This document shows positions 34,557 to 43,161 of a DNA stretch of 64,000 bases, piece after piece. Positions within the stretch are counted from its first letter, which is position 1, and every line of letters begins with the position of its first letter. Position numbers and translations under genes: made by a program. The notes below the pieces were generated by a model. The model was not told the origin of the DNA. It was given only the letters and a program-made list of their open reading frames with translations, and searched no databases. The stretch is from a virus: the IMG/VR virus record IMGVR_UViG_3300020187_000012, positions 61,504-125,503 of that record. One strand, given 5' to 3'.

Positions 34557-36704
34557 ATGAATTATAATAATCTATTAATACTTGAAAGATCATCAAGTAC
34601 TCTAATCGCTGACGAAAAGTCTGGCAATTATGTACTAGAGGGTATCTTCGGTGAGATCGATAAGAAAAACAAAAACAATCGTATCTATACTGAAGGTGAA
34701 TATGTACCTCAAATTGAAGCTCTTCAAGAAAAAATTAAGTCATCAAAACTTCTAGGTGAATTAGATCACCCTGCTAAGTTTGATGTATCATTAAAGAATG
34801 TATCGCACATTATCGAAGAATTATATTACGATAGCGATCTTAAACAAGTTAAGGGTAAAATCAGATTACTAGATACAGATGCTGGCCGTCAGGCTAAAGC
34901 ACTTGTAGATGCTGGTGTACCTTTACAAATATCTTCTAGAGCTGCCGGTGAAGTTAGTGAGGGCGGTCAAGTTAAAATTAAACAACTATTCACTTATGAT
35001 TTAGTTGCCGACCCGGGTTTTGCAAATGCTGAGCTTAATAGAGTTAACGAATCTTTTGGATTTGAGTCAGACAGTAACATTCAAATCTTTGAGATGATGC
35101 CTGAAACTCTGGTTACAGAAACTGAAAATATCAAAACTGAAAATAATACAAATAATACAACATCAATCATGGAAAATCAAGCTAGATTTGTAAGTGTTGA
35201 AGACTTTAACAAGTACTCTACGTACTTAGCTGAAGAAATCAAAGCACTTAAAGAATCTCTTGCAGGTACTTCTACTGAAGATATTGAAGAGAAAATGGAA
35301 GCGCTTACAAATTATGTAGAGCACGTTGCTGAAAAAGCAGACCAGGGCATTCAATACACTGAGTACATTGCAGAGAACCTAGATAAGTCAATCGACTATT
35401 CTAACTATGTTGCTGAAAAATTAGATAATTCTATTTCTTATTCAGAGCACGTTGCAGAAGCTGCGTCAAACGTTAAGGAATACGCAAATTATTTAGCAGA
35501 AGCAATGAACGAAGGTGCCGCTGATTACGAAAACGTAACAAAGTACTTAAACTATTTAAAAGAAAATGTAGAGTCTGTATCTGAGTATGCTGACTACATT
35601 GCTGAAACAATCAACACTAACCTAATTGTTGAAACTGAAGTTGCAAACGACGGTGACGATGTTACAGGCACTGAAGCTGACGACCTTAAGTCTGATGCTA
35701 AAGAGATTAACAATGATGTTAATGCACCCGAAGACAAGTCTGCAGAATTAGAAGCTGACTTAGCTAAAGATGCTGCACCATCTAAAGTAGTTGTTGAAGC
35801 TGATATTAAAGCAAACGACGGTGACGATGTTACAGGCGTTGAAGCAGATGACCTTAAGTCTGATGCTAAAGAGATTAACAATGATGTTAATGCACCCGAA
35901 GACAAGTCTGCAGAATTAGAAGCTGACTTAGCTAAAGATGCTGCGCCATCTAAAGAAGTAGTTGAATCTGAAGAAGCTGAAGAAGAAGTTGCTGAAGAAG
36001 AAGCTGAAGAAGAAACTGAAGAAGTAGTTGAATCTGAAGTTGCTGAAGAAGAAGCTGAAGAAGAAACTGAAGAAGTAGTTGAATCTGAAGAAGCTGAAGA
36101 AGAAGCAATTGAAGAATCATGTGGTACATGTGGTGCAAACCCATGTGAGTGTGCTTCTGAATCGGTTGATGCTGTAGAAGCATACAAAAACGAAATTTCT
36201 GAAAAACTTTCTGCTTTAATTAACAAAGCAACTGTTAAAGAAAATAATAACCCACACTTCTTCAAACTAGTATCTGAAGCAACTCAAGAAAAGTATAACG
36301 CTTTAGAAGAAGCTGACAAGACTAAAGTACTTTCTTCAATTGAAGGTAGGGGTTACTTAACTGAAGGTCAAATCAATACTTTAATGGAATCTGCTTTAGT
36401 AGAGGTTGCTGGTCAAACAACACCTTATTTTGTTGAAGCAATGCCATCTGAGTACAGAGAGACTTGGACTAAACTATCAGAGGCTAAGAAATCAGTGATT
36501 TCCGCTCAAGCTAGAATGGTTAAGCTAACGACACCATACCAAGTTAAAAACTTCTGGGACACAAGAGACCTAAGAGAAACATCAGCGGTAATGGAAAGAG
36601 TTGAAATGATTACTGAAGCTAAGAAAATCGAAGCTCCTAAATCAACGCTAACGTATAACACTGATGGTATTGGTGAGGCTTTAGCAAAAAGATTTAAAAA
36701 ATAA
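34557..36704 (+). CDS. Prohead protease fused to scaffold (gp21-gp22-like)
   Basis: A 715-residue protein. Residues 1-165 match the gp21 serine protease: a G-I-FGEIDKKNKNNRIY opening, ELDHPAKFDVSLKNVSHII with the catalytic His near 66, ISSRAAGEV with the nucleophile Ser near 124, and DLVADPGFANA. The remaining 550 residues look like scaffold: helical Y/A/E repeats (.YVAE. every 15-20 residues), two copies of an acidic segment, a Glu-rich tract, a small Cys cluster (CGTCGANPCEC), and a C-terminal helical part with many xE|A sites that the protease could cut. An internal ATG at 35169 could give separate scaffold, as in lambda C/Nu3. Confidence 0.8.
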   Translation: MNYNNLLILERSSSTLIADEKSGNYVLEGIFGEIDKKNKNNRIYTEGEYVPQIEALQEKIKSSKLLGELDHPAKFDVSLKNVSHIIEELYYDSDLKQVKGKIRLLDTDAGRQAKALVDAGVPLQISSRAAGEVSEGGQVKIKQLFTYDLVADPGFANAELNRVNESFGFESDSNIQIFEMMPETLVTETENIKTENNTNNTTSIMENQARFVSVEDFNKYSTYLAEEIKALKESLAGTSTEDIEEKMEALTNYVEHVAEKADQGIQYTEYIAENLDKSIDYSNYVAEKLDNSISYSEHVAEAASNVKEYANYLAEAMNEGAADYENVTKYLNYLKENVESVSEYADYIAETINTNLIVETEVANDGDDVTGTEADDLKSDAKEINNDVNAPEDKSAELEADLAKDAAPSKVVVEADIKANDGDDVTGVEADDLKSDAKEINNDVNAPEDKSAELEADLAKDAAPSKEVVESEEAEEEVAEEEAEEETEEVVESEVAEEEAEEETEEVVESEEAEEEAIEESCGTCGANPCECASESVDAVEAYKNEISEKLSALINKATVKENNNPHFFKLVSEATQEKYNALEEADKTKVLSSIEGRGYLTEGQINTLMESALVEVAGQTTPYFVEAMPSEYRETWTKLSEAKKSVISAQARMVKLTTPYQVKNFWDTRDLRETSAVMERVEMITEAKKIEAPKSTLTYNTDGIGEALAKRFKK
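35643..35955 (+). repeat. Near-perfect 145-bp direct duplication inside the scaffold part
   Basis: Copies at 35643-35787 and 35811-35955 (offset 168 bases, in frame) encode the same acidic segment of about 48 residues with only a few base differences. This indicates a recent duplication or ongoing gene conversion. Confidence 0.85.
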
Positions 36705-36755
36705 TCAAAAAAACAAAAAAATCATTTTTTTAGCGTAATACTCTAAAAGTACAAT

Positions 36756-36764
36756 GATATATAA
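36756..36764 (+). promoter_or_regulatory. Late-type promoter GATATATAA of the major capsid gene
   Basis: Lies 84 bases before the capsid ATG, leaving the longest late leader seen here, which contains a nested hairpin. Confidence 0.65.
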
Positions 36765-36770
36765 TAAAAT

Positions 36771-36810
36771 CGACGAAAGGACGACAGAAGCAAAACGTCC
36801 GAGCATGTCG
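36771..36810 (+). promoter_or_regulatory. Nested hairpin in the major capsid mRNA leader
   Basis: CGAC (36771-36774) pairs with GTCG (36807-36810), and GGACG (36779-36783) pairs with CGTCC (36796-36800). Placed at the 5' end of the transcript, it may stabilise the abundant capsid mRNA or regulate translation. Confidence 0.5.
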
Positions 36811-36847
36811 AATTAAACAACAGCCTAAAAATAATAAAATTAATACA

Positions 36848-38332
36848 ATGGCAAATTTAATCAACGAATCTGAAATCAGAGCAACGTGGTCACCGATCAT
36901 CGAATCAGCTACTGGTATCAACGATTCATCAAAACTAGCTTGGATGTCAGAATACTGTCATAACCACAAGCTTTATGAAGAAGCAAACTTATCTGCAATT
37001 CAGCCGATGATGCTTAAAGGTATGGGTAACGTATCTCTACCTAATGGTCACATGGAGCCTTATGGTTCAACTACACCTTCACCAGAAGGTTCAGGTGACA
37101 AAGCTCCAACGCTTTTACCATTAGCAATGCAAGTTGCTGCACAAACTGTAGGTCTTGATCTAGTACCTGTAGTACCAATGGCTGGTCCAATGGGATTACT
37201 TTCTTACTTAGATTTCGTATATGACGGTGGTGCTGCAAGAAACCTTGCTTCTGCTTCAAACGTATATTACGTTAAAGTAAAAGCTGCAGATCATGCTGCC
37301 CTAGACACGGCTGCTACTAATGGTGTTATTGCTGCTGATCCAGCTGCACACGCAGGTTACGAGTACGTAGGTGTATCAAGAATTGATGGCCTAAACATCT
37401 GGAAATCAACTTCTGAATTAGTTGCTGCTAACTTAGCACTAGATATCGCTATTGCTGCAGGTGGAACTACAGGTTTAGACCTAGAATTAGTTAAAGCTCT
37501 AGAAGACCACATTCCTGGTTTTGTTGGTGCTGACGTAGACGGTAATCCTTTCACAAGAGGTGCTGGTGAGCAGACTCCAGAAAACATCATGGGTCTATCT
37601 TTATTCAGCAAATCAGTTGCTGCGGAAACTTTCCAAGTAGCTGCTGCTGTAACAAGAGAGCAAGTTCAAGATCTTAAGCAATTCGGCGTTGACGCTGTTG
37701 CTCAAGTTGAATCAGTTTTAACTAACGAATTAACTCAATCTATCAACAGATTAATCCTTAACAAGATGAACTCAATGGCTCAATCTGGTTTAGGTACTGC
37801 TGCAATCGATCTAGCTCCAACTACTAACTACGGTGGTGAGACAAGAGGTGAAGCACACAGAAGAGTTCTAACGAACATTCTAGCTGCTGCAAACCTTATC
37901 GCTAACGAAGGTAGAAGAGGTGCTGGTAACTTCGCAATCGTTGATTGGAAACTAGCTTCAGCTCTACAGGCTATCGCAGGTTTCGTACCAAACCCAATGG
38001 CTAACACGTTCTCGCAAGTTGCGGGTGCAATTTACCCACTAGGTGCAATGGCAGGTATCAACATTTATGTTGATCCAAACCAAAGCCCAGCAGTAGTTGC
38101 AGGTTCATCTCCAGTTGCATATTCACATTCTGTATTAGTAGGTAGAAAAGGTGACGGTAACGGTTCTGGTCTAGTATTTATGCCATACTTAATGGCTGAA
38201 TCAGTTCAGACTATCGCTGAAGGTACTATGGCTCCAAAAATCGCAGTTAAGTCTAGATTCGCTCTAGTTGAAGCTGGATTCCACCCAGAGTTAAACTACC
38301 AGAAATTCTCTGTAACAGGTGTTGAACTATAA
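36848..38332 (+). CDS. 23: Major capsid protein (gp23)
   Basis: A 494-residue protein of the T4 gp23 family (521 aa), HK97 fold. Typical segments are SLPNG...TLLPLAMQVAAQTVGLDLVPVVPM-type sequence near residues 60-110, LALDIA/A-rich insertion, and a GRKGDGNGSGLVFMPY segment near 435 followed by the C-terminal YQKFSVTGVEL. A LYEE|A site near residue 43 is a candidate for prohead protease maturation. Codons appear more uniform and Ala/Gly-rich than neighbours, fitting high expression. A strong terminator follows. Confidence 0.95.
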   Translation: MANLINESEIRATWSPIIESATGINDSSKLAWMSEYCHNHKLYEEANLSAIQPMMLKGMGNVSLPNGHMEPYGSTTPSPEGSGDKAPTLLPLAMQVAAQTVGLDLVPVVPMAGPMGLLSYLDFVYDGGAARNLASASNVYYVKVKAADHAALDTAATNGVIAADPAAHAGYEYVGVSRIDGLNIWKSTSELVAANLALDIAIAAGGTTGLDLELVKALEDHIPGFVGADVDGNPFTRGAGEQTPENIMGLSLFSKSVAAETFQVAAAVTREQVQDLKQFGVDAVAQVESVLTNELTQSINRLILNKMNSMAQSGLGTAAIDLAPTTNYGGETRGEAHRRVLTNILAAANLIANEGRRGAGNFAIVDWKLASALQAIAGFVPNPMANTFSQVAGAIYPLGAMAGINIYVDPNQSPAVVAGSSPVAYSHSVLVGRKGDGNGSGLVFMPYLMAESVQTIAEGTMAPKIAVKSRFALVEAGFHPELNYQKFSVTGVEL

Positions 38333-38366
38333 TTTATAGTTTAAAACTTAACAGTTTTCTAATATT

Positions 38367-38396
38367 AAGGGCTTCTCTAACGAGAGGCCCTTTTTT
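38367..38396 (+). terminator. Rho-independent terminator after the capsid gene
   Basis: Stem AAGGGCTTCTC/GAGAGGCCCTT (one G-U) with TAAC loop and six T residues. Confidence 0.88.
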
Positions 38397-38419
38397 GTTT
38401 ATATACAGTATATTAAGAT

Positions 38420-38428
38420 GATATATAG
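38420..38428 (+). promoter_or_regulatory. Late-type promoter GATATATAG
   Basis: Lies 30 bases before the internal-protein gene at 38459. Confidence 0.5.
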
Positions 38429-38458
38429 TATAAGCAAACATAAAATATTTAATACAAT

Positions 38459-39709
38459 ATGAAAATTAAGTTAAACGAAGCTATTAAATCGTTCGATATG
38501 TTTATCAACGAAAGAGAAGTGGCGGCTGAGGTTGAAACTGTAGCGGATGCATCACCTGAAGTTGATTCAAGAAGTGCAATGATCGCTGATGTTGATACTA
38601 TTATTACATCATTAGAAACTTTAGCAGGCTCTGTTGCGGAAATGGTTGAAGAAATGAATAACTTTGATAATGAAGTTAGTGAAGAACTAGAAGCTGTTAA
38701 TGAGGGTCCTGTTCAATGGGTTAAAGGTAAAATGCTGCAGGGTAAGCAAAAGAAGATTACAACAATGAAGCTTAAATCTTCAGATATGGCTTCTGCCGCT
38801 GCTGGTCTTCAAGGTGCAGAGAACAGAGATAAGAAATCTTATATCATCGATAAGAAAAAACAACTTGATGATAGTATTAAGCAAATTCAGTCGATGGTTG
38901 ATGACAAAGCTAAAGATATTGGTGGCCCAGCTCTTAGAATTGTCAACAAAGAAAAAATTAAAGGACAAATGGCTGTTATCAAATCTCAAATTGGTAACGT
39001 AGACCCTAAAAAAGCTAAAGGGATGAAAGATAGACTTGCTGATTTACAAGGTAAGTATAAAGAAGAAGAGGCTGCAATTGCACAATTAAAAGATAAAGCA
39101 GATGCTAATGCTCAAGATGTAAATGATGACGATGACACTAATGCTCTTAAAGATGAAATCAAAAAACTACAAGGCGAAAAGAAAACTATTGACAAGTCTA
39201 CGACTAAAGGTAAGCTTGAAGATGTTATGATGGATATAAAAATCTATGGCCTTAAAATGAAAGTTGCAGTTGAGGATGGTGATGCAAATACAGACCCTGG
39301 TGAATTTGATGATAAAATAGCAAAGCTTAAAACTAAAGCTGCTGAATTACAGGCTGAATTAGGAGGTTATAATGAAGCATTTGAGTTAGACGGTTCTGGT
39401 AGAATTACTTTAAGTAATAATCTTACAATTGAAAAAATTGAAGAAAACGAAATCACAGAAGAAACTAGCGAAGAAACTGCAAAAGATATAACATCTACAG
39501 TTTCTAAATTATCTTTAAGGGCAAATGCAGTAGGTCTAAATGAATTAGCATCAGAAATTGATTCTAAATTAGACTGGCAAATTGCTGAAGGTACAGGTTT
39601 AAGACTTAAATATGAATCTGCTATTAAGAAAGCAGAGTCTGATAAAATTCTTAGCGAGTCAAGGTACTTTGATAATAATGTAAAAGACGCGTTTAGAAGA
39701 CTTCTATAA
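38459..39709 (+). CDS. Coiled-coil internal head protein with protease-type sites
   Basis: A 416-residue, Lys/Glu/Asp-rich protein. The N-terminus MKIKLNEAIKSFDMFINE resembles a capsid-targeting leader, with candidate cuts FINE|R, AVNE|G near residue 82 and ILSE|S near 400. The middle (about 100-300) is helical, with heptad patterns and an acidic DVNDDDDTN linker. It follows the capsid gene behind its own late-type promoter and ends convergently with the minus-strand gene, overlapping by six bases. Probably another packaged or core protein. Confidence 0.6.
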   Translation: MKIKLNEAIKSFDMFINEREVAAEVETVADASPEVDSRSAMIADVDTIITSLETLAGSVAEMVEEMNNFDNEVSEELEAVNEGPVQWVKGKMLQGKQKKITTMKLKSSDMASAAAGLQGAENRDKKSYIIDKKKQLDDSIKQIQSMVDDKAKDIGGPALRIVNKEKIKGQMAVIKSQIGNVDPKKAKGMKDRLADLQGKYKEEEAAIAQLKDKADANAQDVNDDDDTNALKDEIKKLQGEKKTIDKSTTKGKLEDVMMDIKIYGLKMKVAVEDGDANTDPGEFDDKIAKLKTKAAELQAELGGYNEAFELDGSGRITLSNNLTIEKIEENEITEETSEETAKDITSTVSKLSLRANAVGLNELASEIDSKLDWQIAEGTGLRLKYESAIKKAESDKILSESRYFDNNVKDAFRRLL

Positions 39710-40204
39710 GTTTCTAGGGTTAGCGTTACTCTTAAATAATTTCAAGAGCTCCTTTTGTTGATTCATTAGGAGCTCTTGACATTTTATACGAAAAGCAACT
39801 GAACTGTCAACAATTAACATATCTATATTTTTACCGATAGTGTCCCAGTAATCTGGGTGTACAAAGTTAGTCGGTGAGAAATCATTCATTGAGCTCATAA
39901 TAGGGCGACCTGAAAGTGCACACTTCCACGGGACCATATCATATGAGTCCTTGAGTGGTTCAATCTTTTTTAGTGATTCTGTTCTCCAGTCCCAAAACAA
40001 TTTATGTTTTATACTTTTCGTGTCAGTTCTGTAGATAGCGAAGATTGCACCCATTACTTGAGGGTCATCTGAGATGTGTCTTAAGTTTTGATGTTCCAGT
40101 AAAAGTCGCTTGTGGCTTTTTGATAAAGATTCAAATGAAATGCCATGTTTACCACGAACACCAGTCTTGTAAACAATATGTGGATACTTCTTAGCTTGTG
40201 CCAT
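39704..40204 (-). CDS. Minus-strand hypothetical protein
   Basis: A 166-residue basic protein with many Trp/Tyr/His residues (WDWRTESLKK, FVHPDYWDTIG), encoded six bases downstream of the glycosyltransferase gene and in the same direction. The two are the only minus-strand genes here, so they form an inserted cassette. It may act with the glycosyltransferase, but no domain is recognised. Confidence 0.65.
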   Translation of the reverse strand: MAQAKKYPHIVYKTGVRGKHGISFESLSKSHKRLLLEHQNLRHISDDPQVMGAIFAIYRTDTKSIKHKLFWDWRTESLKKIEPLKDSYDMVPWKCALSGRPIMSSMNDFSPTNFVHPDYWDTIGKNIDMLIVDSSVAFRIKCQELLMNQQKELLKLFKSNANPRNL

Positions 40205-40210
40205 TTGAGA

Positions 40211-40828
40211 TTATTTCCAAGACCAAAGTCTGTTCCCAGGCTTATCGTGCATGACAATAGTTTTTTCAGTAATTTTATTGTCATAAAAATATTCGTAATT
40301 AAATAGGCAAGTATCTGGTCCAATGTTTTTAAACATTTTAGCGGATAAAGTTTTACCACCCCAGGCCCAATCAACGTTTTTATAAATAGAAAGACATTCA
40401 TTAACAATTCTAGAATTAGGACTGGCACCCATTACAGTGCAATCAATTAAAGCGCTTTTATTACCGTCTTGCCCTTCGTATCTTACACCACCAAAGAATG
40501 TAGTTTTATTATGAAGTTCGGCAAGCACATTATTAAAAGATTGAATTGGTTCTGCATCTGCATCAACATAAACACCACCAAAATCCCTTAGTAATAAAAG
40601 TCTAGCGCGGTCAGCGATATGTGCCGGTTTAAAAAAAGTACCCATGTCTTTTTTATAGCTCTGGATAAACTTATCATCAGAATAAAGATCTTCAAATATT
40701 TCTTTATTACCATATAACCTGTATTCCCAATCAGGGTGCATATCCTTCACCTGTTGCATGAATTCTTTAATATACATGGGTGTTGGTTCATGACCAATCC
40801 AAATCTGATGAATAATTTTCGGTATCAT
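40211..40828 (-). CDS. GT32-type glycosyltransferase with DXD motif
   Basis: A 205-residue protein of the family of sugar transferases with a DXD region (GT32, Och1/capsular polysaccharide type). It starts MIPKIIHQIWIG, and the nucleotide-sugar binding block ADRARLLLLRDFGGVYVDADAEP lies near residues 72-95, with DAD as metal-binding DXD. Such enzymes add sugars from UDP/GDP donors to glycans or proteins. In a phage it may modify the virion, phage DNA or host surface (exclusion of other phages). It is read against the surrounding genes. Confidence 0.85.
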   Translation of the reverse strand: MIPKIIHQIWIGHEPTPMYIKEFMQQVKDMHPDWEYRLYGNKEIFEDLYSDDKFIQSYKKDMGTFFKPAHIADRARLLLLRDFGGVYVDADAEPIQSFNNVLAELHNKTTFFGGVRYEGQDGNKSALIDCTVMGASPNSRIVNECLSIYKNVDWAWGGKTLSAKMFKNIGPDTCLFNYEYFYDNKITEKTIVMHDKPGNRLWSWK

Positions 40829-40844
40829 ATTTAAGCTTAATTTA

Positions 40845-40854
40845 CTTATATACC
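40845..40854 (-). promoter_or_regulatory. Possible late-type promoter for the minus-strand pair
   Basis: The minus strand reads GGTATATAAG 17-26 bases before the glycosyltransferase start, one mismatch from the late GATATATAA element. Confidence 0.4.
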
Positions 40855-40864
40855 CTATTTATTT

Positions 40865-40894
40865 TTGAAACTAAATGCAATTATTTCATATAAT
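40865..40894 (+). promoter_or_regulatory. Middle-type promoter TTGAAAC-N17-TATAAT
   Basis: TTGAAAC at 40865-40871 and TATAAT at 40889-40894, divergent from the minus-strand pair and just before the clamp loader gene. Confidence 0.65.
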
Positions 40895-40914
40895 AATTGT
40901 AAAAATATATATAG

Positions 40915-41871
40915 ATGAGTTCAATAAATCAACTTTTCACTGAGAAGTACCGCCCAAAGAATCTAGATAGTCTAATTCTTCCAGACCGTGTAATGAAGAA
41001 ATTCATGAACGGCGTACAACAGAACATGTTATTTGCAGGTTCACCGGGTACTGGCAAGACATCAACTGCTAAAGCGTTGGTTAATCAGTATGACCTACCA
41101 TATCTTTACATAAATGCATCAACAGATACTTCAGTTGATGTTATTCGTACGAGGATTACAGACTTTTGTTCAACAATGTCTATCTTAGATGACCGTGATA
41201 AATTCAAGGTTGTTATTTTAGATGAGGTTGATGGTGTATCTGATCAATTCTTCAAAGCACTTCGTGCAACTATGGAGACATTCGCATCTAATTCAAGATT
41301 TATTGCAACTTGTAACTATATCAATAAGTTACCAGACCCTATACTTTCACGTTTTGAAGTGTTGAACTTTGACTTTGACAAAGATGAAGAGTCTGAATTA
41401 ACTAAGAAATATATCAAGCGTGTTTATGATATTACTGGAAGTGAAGGAATGACCATTGAAAAACCAGCCCTTGTTGAGTTTGTTCGTCGTAACTTTCCAG
41501 ACCTTCGTACAACTCTTAATAAATTACAAGGTTACAAAGCACAGGGTACTGATAATATTACAGTTGATGATGTTAAGCGATTCAATTCAGTATACAAAGA
41601 TGTATTTGAATTAATATTCAATGAAACAGACCCTGCTAAAAACTACAAGTTATTAGTTTCTGAATATGCAAATAGAGTAGACGATGTGTTACAAACACTC
41701 GGTCAAGAGTTTATTGAGTATATTCAAGCTGAAAAGTCCAATGCTGTTAGATTTATACCGCAGATTATTATTACAGTTGCAGAACACCAAGCTCAACGCA
41801 ACCAGGTGATTGATCCTGTGATTACAATGTTATCTTGTATTTATAAAATACAGACAATAGTTATACAATAA
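40915..41871 (+). CDS. 44: Clamp loader large subunit (gp44)
   Basis: A 318-residue AAA+ ATPase (T4 gp44 is 319 aa). N-terminal FTEKYRPKNLDSLILP, Walker A GSPGTGKT near residues 42-49, Walker B VVILDEVDG near 99-107, and sensor 1 ATCNYINKLPDPILSRFE near 136 containing the loader-typical SRF (SRC-like) arginine. It opens the gp45 clamp and loads it at primer ends, together with a small subunit (gp62 in T4) that I cannot identify with certainty here. Confidence 0.92.
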   Translation: MSSINQLFTEKYRPKNLDSLILPDRVMKKFMNGVQQNMLFAGSPGTGKTSTAKALVNQYDLPYLYINASTDTSVDVIRTRITDFCSTMSILDDRDKFKVVILDEVDGVSDQFFKALRATMETFASNSRFIATCNYINKLPDPILSRFEVLNFDFDKDEESELTKKYIKRVYDITGSEGMTIEKPALVEFVRRNFPDLRTTLNKLQGYKAQGTDNITVDDVKRFNSVYKDVFELIFNETDPAKNYKLLVSEYANRVDDVLQTLGQEFIEYIQAEKSNAVRFIPQIIITVAEHQAQRNQVIDPVITMLSCIYKIQTIVIQ

Positions 41872-41879
41872 TTTTTATT

Positions 41880-41901
41880 TGTCACTTTTTTTGCTTATAT
41901 T
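41880..41901 (+). promoter_or_regulatory. Class III promoter-like motif TGTC-N12-TATATT
   Basis: TGTC at 41880-41883 and TATATT at 41896-41901 in a T-rich setting, 24 bases before the RNase H start. Spacing is identical to the copies at 4263 and 60937. Confidence 0.4.
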
Positions 41902-41925
41902 AGTGACATACAAAAGACATATATT

Positions 41926-43161
41926 ATGAAATTAGGAAAGCACACTTTAATGATTGACGGTAACTACTTTGTATATAGTAGGTTATATGTCATGCCACGT
42001 AGAAGTGGTAAACAACTTCTTGAGACTGAAAAAGACCAAGGTCAATTCATGCGTAAGCTTTGTATTGATTTCGCATCTGAAATGCGTAAGATGAAAGATT
42101 TTGTAGATGAGGTCGTTATTGCGGTTGATTCTAAATCTTGGCGTAAAGACTTTTATCCAGAAGCTGAATACAAAGGTACACGTAAAGCAGATGAAACTGT
42201 TAACTGGGCTGCTGTGTATCGCATATACGACGAGTTTAGAGCACTCTTGGCTAAAAGTGGTGTGGTTATACAGCAAACACCAGGCGCTGAGGCAGATGAC
42301 ATTCTATTTGCTCGTGCGACCGAGTTAAATAATCAAGGTAAAAACTGTATTGTATGGACTGGTGACCGTGACCTTATTCAGCTTGTTGATTACACGCAAG
42401 CGACTGATGGTTATACACTTTGGTATTACAACACAAAGCGTAATCTATTAACATTTGAAGGTTTCAACGATTTACTTGAAACATCCACAAGTGAACAATT
42501 ATCTAATGATGAATTACTGTTTAACTTAAACAATGACGATATTCATTCTGATGGTATTAAATCTAAAATCAAAGCTTGGATTAAAAGCAACAAAGTTAAC
42601 ATTCAAGAAATTGATTCTCGCGCATTTATCTTTAAAAAGATTCTTATAGGTGATAAGTCTGATAACATTATGTCCGTTGTTACTTATACCAAAACCATGA
42701 AGAACGGTAAGGTTCGTACATTCTCAATTACCGACAAGCAAGCTGATAAAGTATTGGCTCAATATGAAAAAGATTACGGGCGATTTGAAGTTGAGCACCT
42801 GTTTATACCTGAATGTATTGACAGAATGTCTGACGTTATTTACCGTGTAATTGGTAACGCTGAATTAGCAATTATTAAAAATGTATTGAAGCTAAACATC
42901 CAGTTAATGTTGTTACACGTTAGAACTATTCCGGAGCCAATTATGGAAGCCATGTATAATGATATAGAGATAAACAATCCAGACTTAAACGTATATAATA
43001 TTACACAGATGGAACGTATTCTTGAAGGTACGCCTTGGACTAAAAAAGCGGGTGAAACTGTTCCAGATAATTTAGATCCATTCAGTGGATTAAAACTTGT
43101 AGACGACCCAACTAAAAAAGAAGAAGAACCTAAAACTAAAAGCCTTAACAATTTATTCTAA
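41926..43161 (+). CDS. rnh: RNase H / 5'-3' flap exonuclease (T4 Rnh-like)
   Basis: A 411-residue FEN-1-family nuclease, longer than T4 RNase H (305 aa). Acidic metal sites are visible: MIDGNY near residue 10, AVDSKSWRKDFYPEYK-type region near 66-85, GAEADDILFA near 120, TGDRDLIQLVD near 143, and GDKSDNI near 244 for the second metal. It removes RNA primers and 5' flaps on the lagging strand. It ends KTKSLNNLF, a clear clamp-binding tail. The extra length is mostly between residues 170-240 and in the C-terminal tail. Confidence 0.87.
   Translation: MKLGKHTLMIDGNYFVYSRLYVMPRRSGKQLLETEKDQGQFMRKLCIDFASEMRKMKDFVDEVVIAVDSKSWRKDFYPEAEYKGTRKADETVNWAAVYRIYDEFRALLAKSGVVIQQTPGAEADDILFARATELNNQGKNCIVWTGDRDLIQLVDYTQATDGYTLWYYNTKRNLLTFEGFNDLLETSTSEQLSNDELLFNLNNDDIHSDGIKSKIKAWIKSNKVNIQEIDSRAFIFKKILIGDKSDNIMSVVTYTKTMKNGKVRTFSITDKQADKVLAQYEKDYGRFEVEHLFIPECIDRMSDVIYRVIGNAELAIIKNVLKLNIQLMLLHVRTIPEPIMEAMYNDIEINNPDLNVYNITQMERILEGTPWTKKAGETVPDNLDPFSGLKLVDDPTKKEEEPKTKSLNNLF

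Noticed and set aside
35594-36265. Long minus-strand reading frame rich in Ser/Ala opposite the scaffold
   Set aside because: It is the complement of the Glu/Ala-rich repeats of the scaffold gene; composition alone keeps it open, and it has no promoter or start context.
40081-40428. Third minus-strand gene overlapping the glycosyltransferase
   Set aside because: It overlaps both real minus-strand genes in another frame, with no motif of its own.
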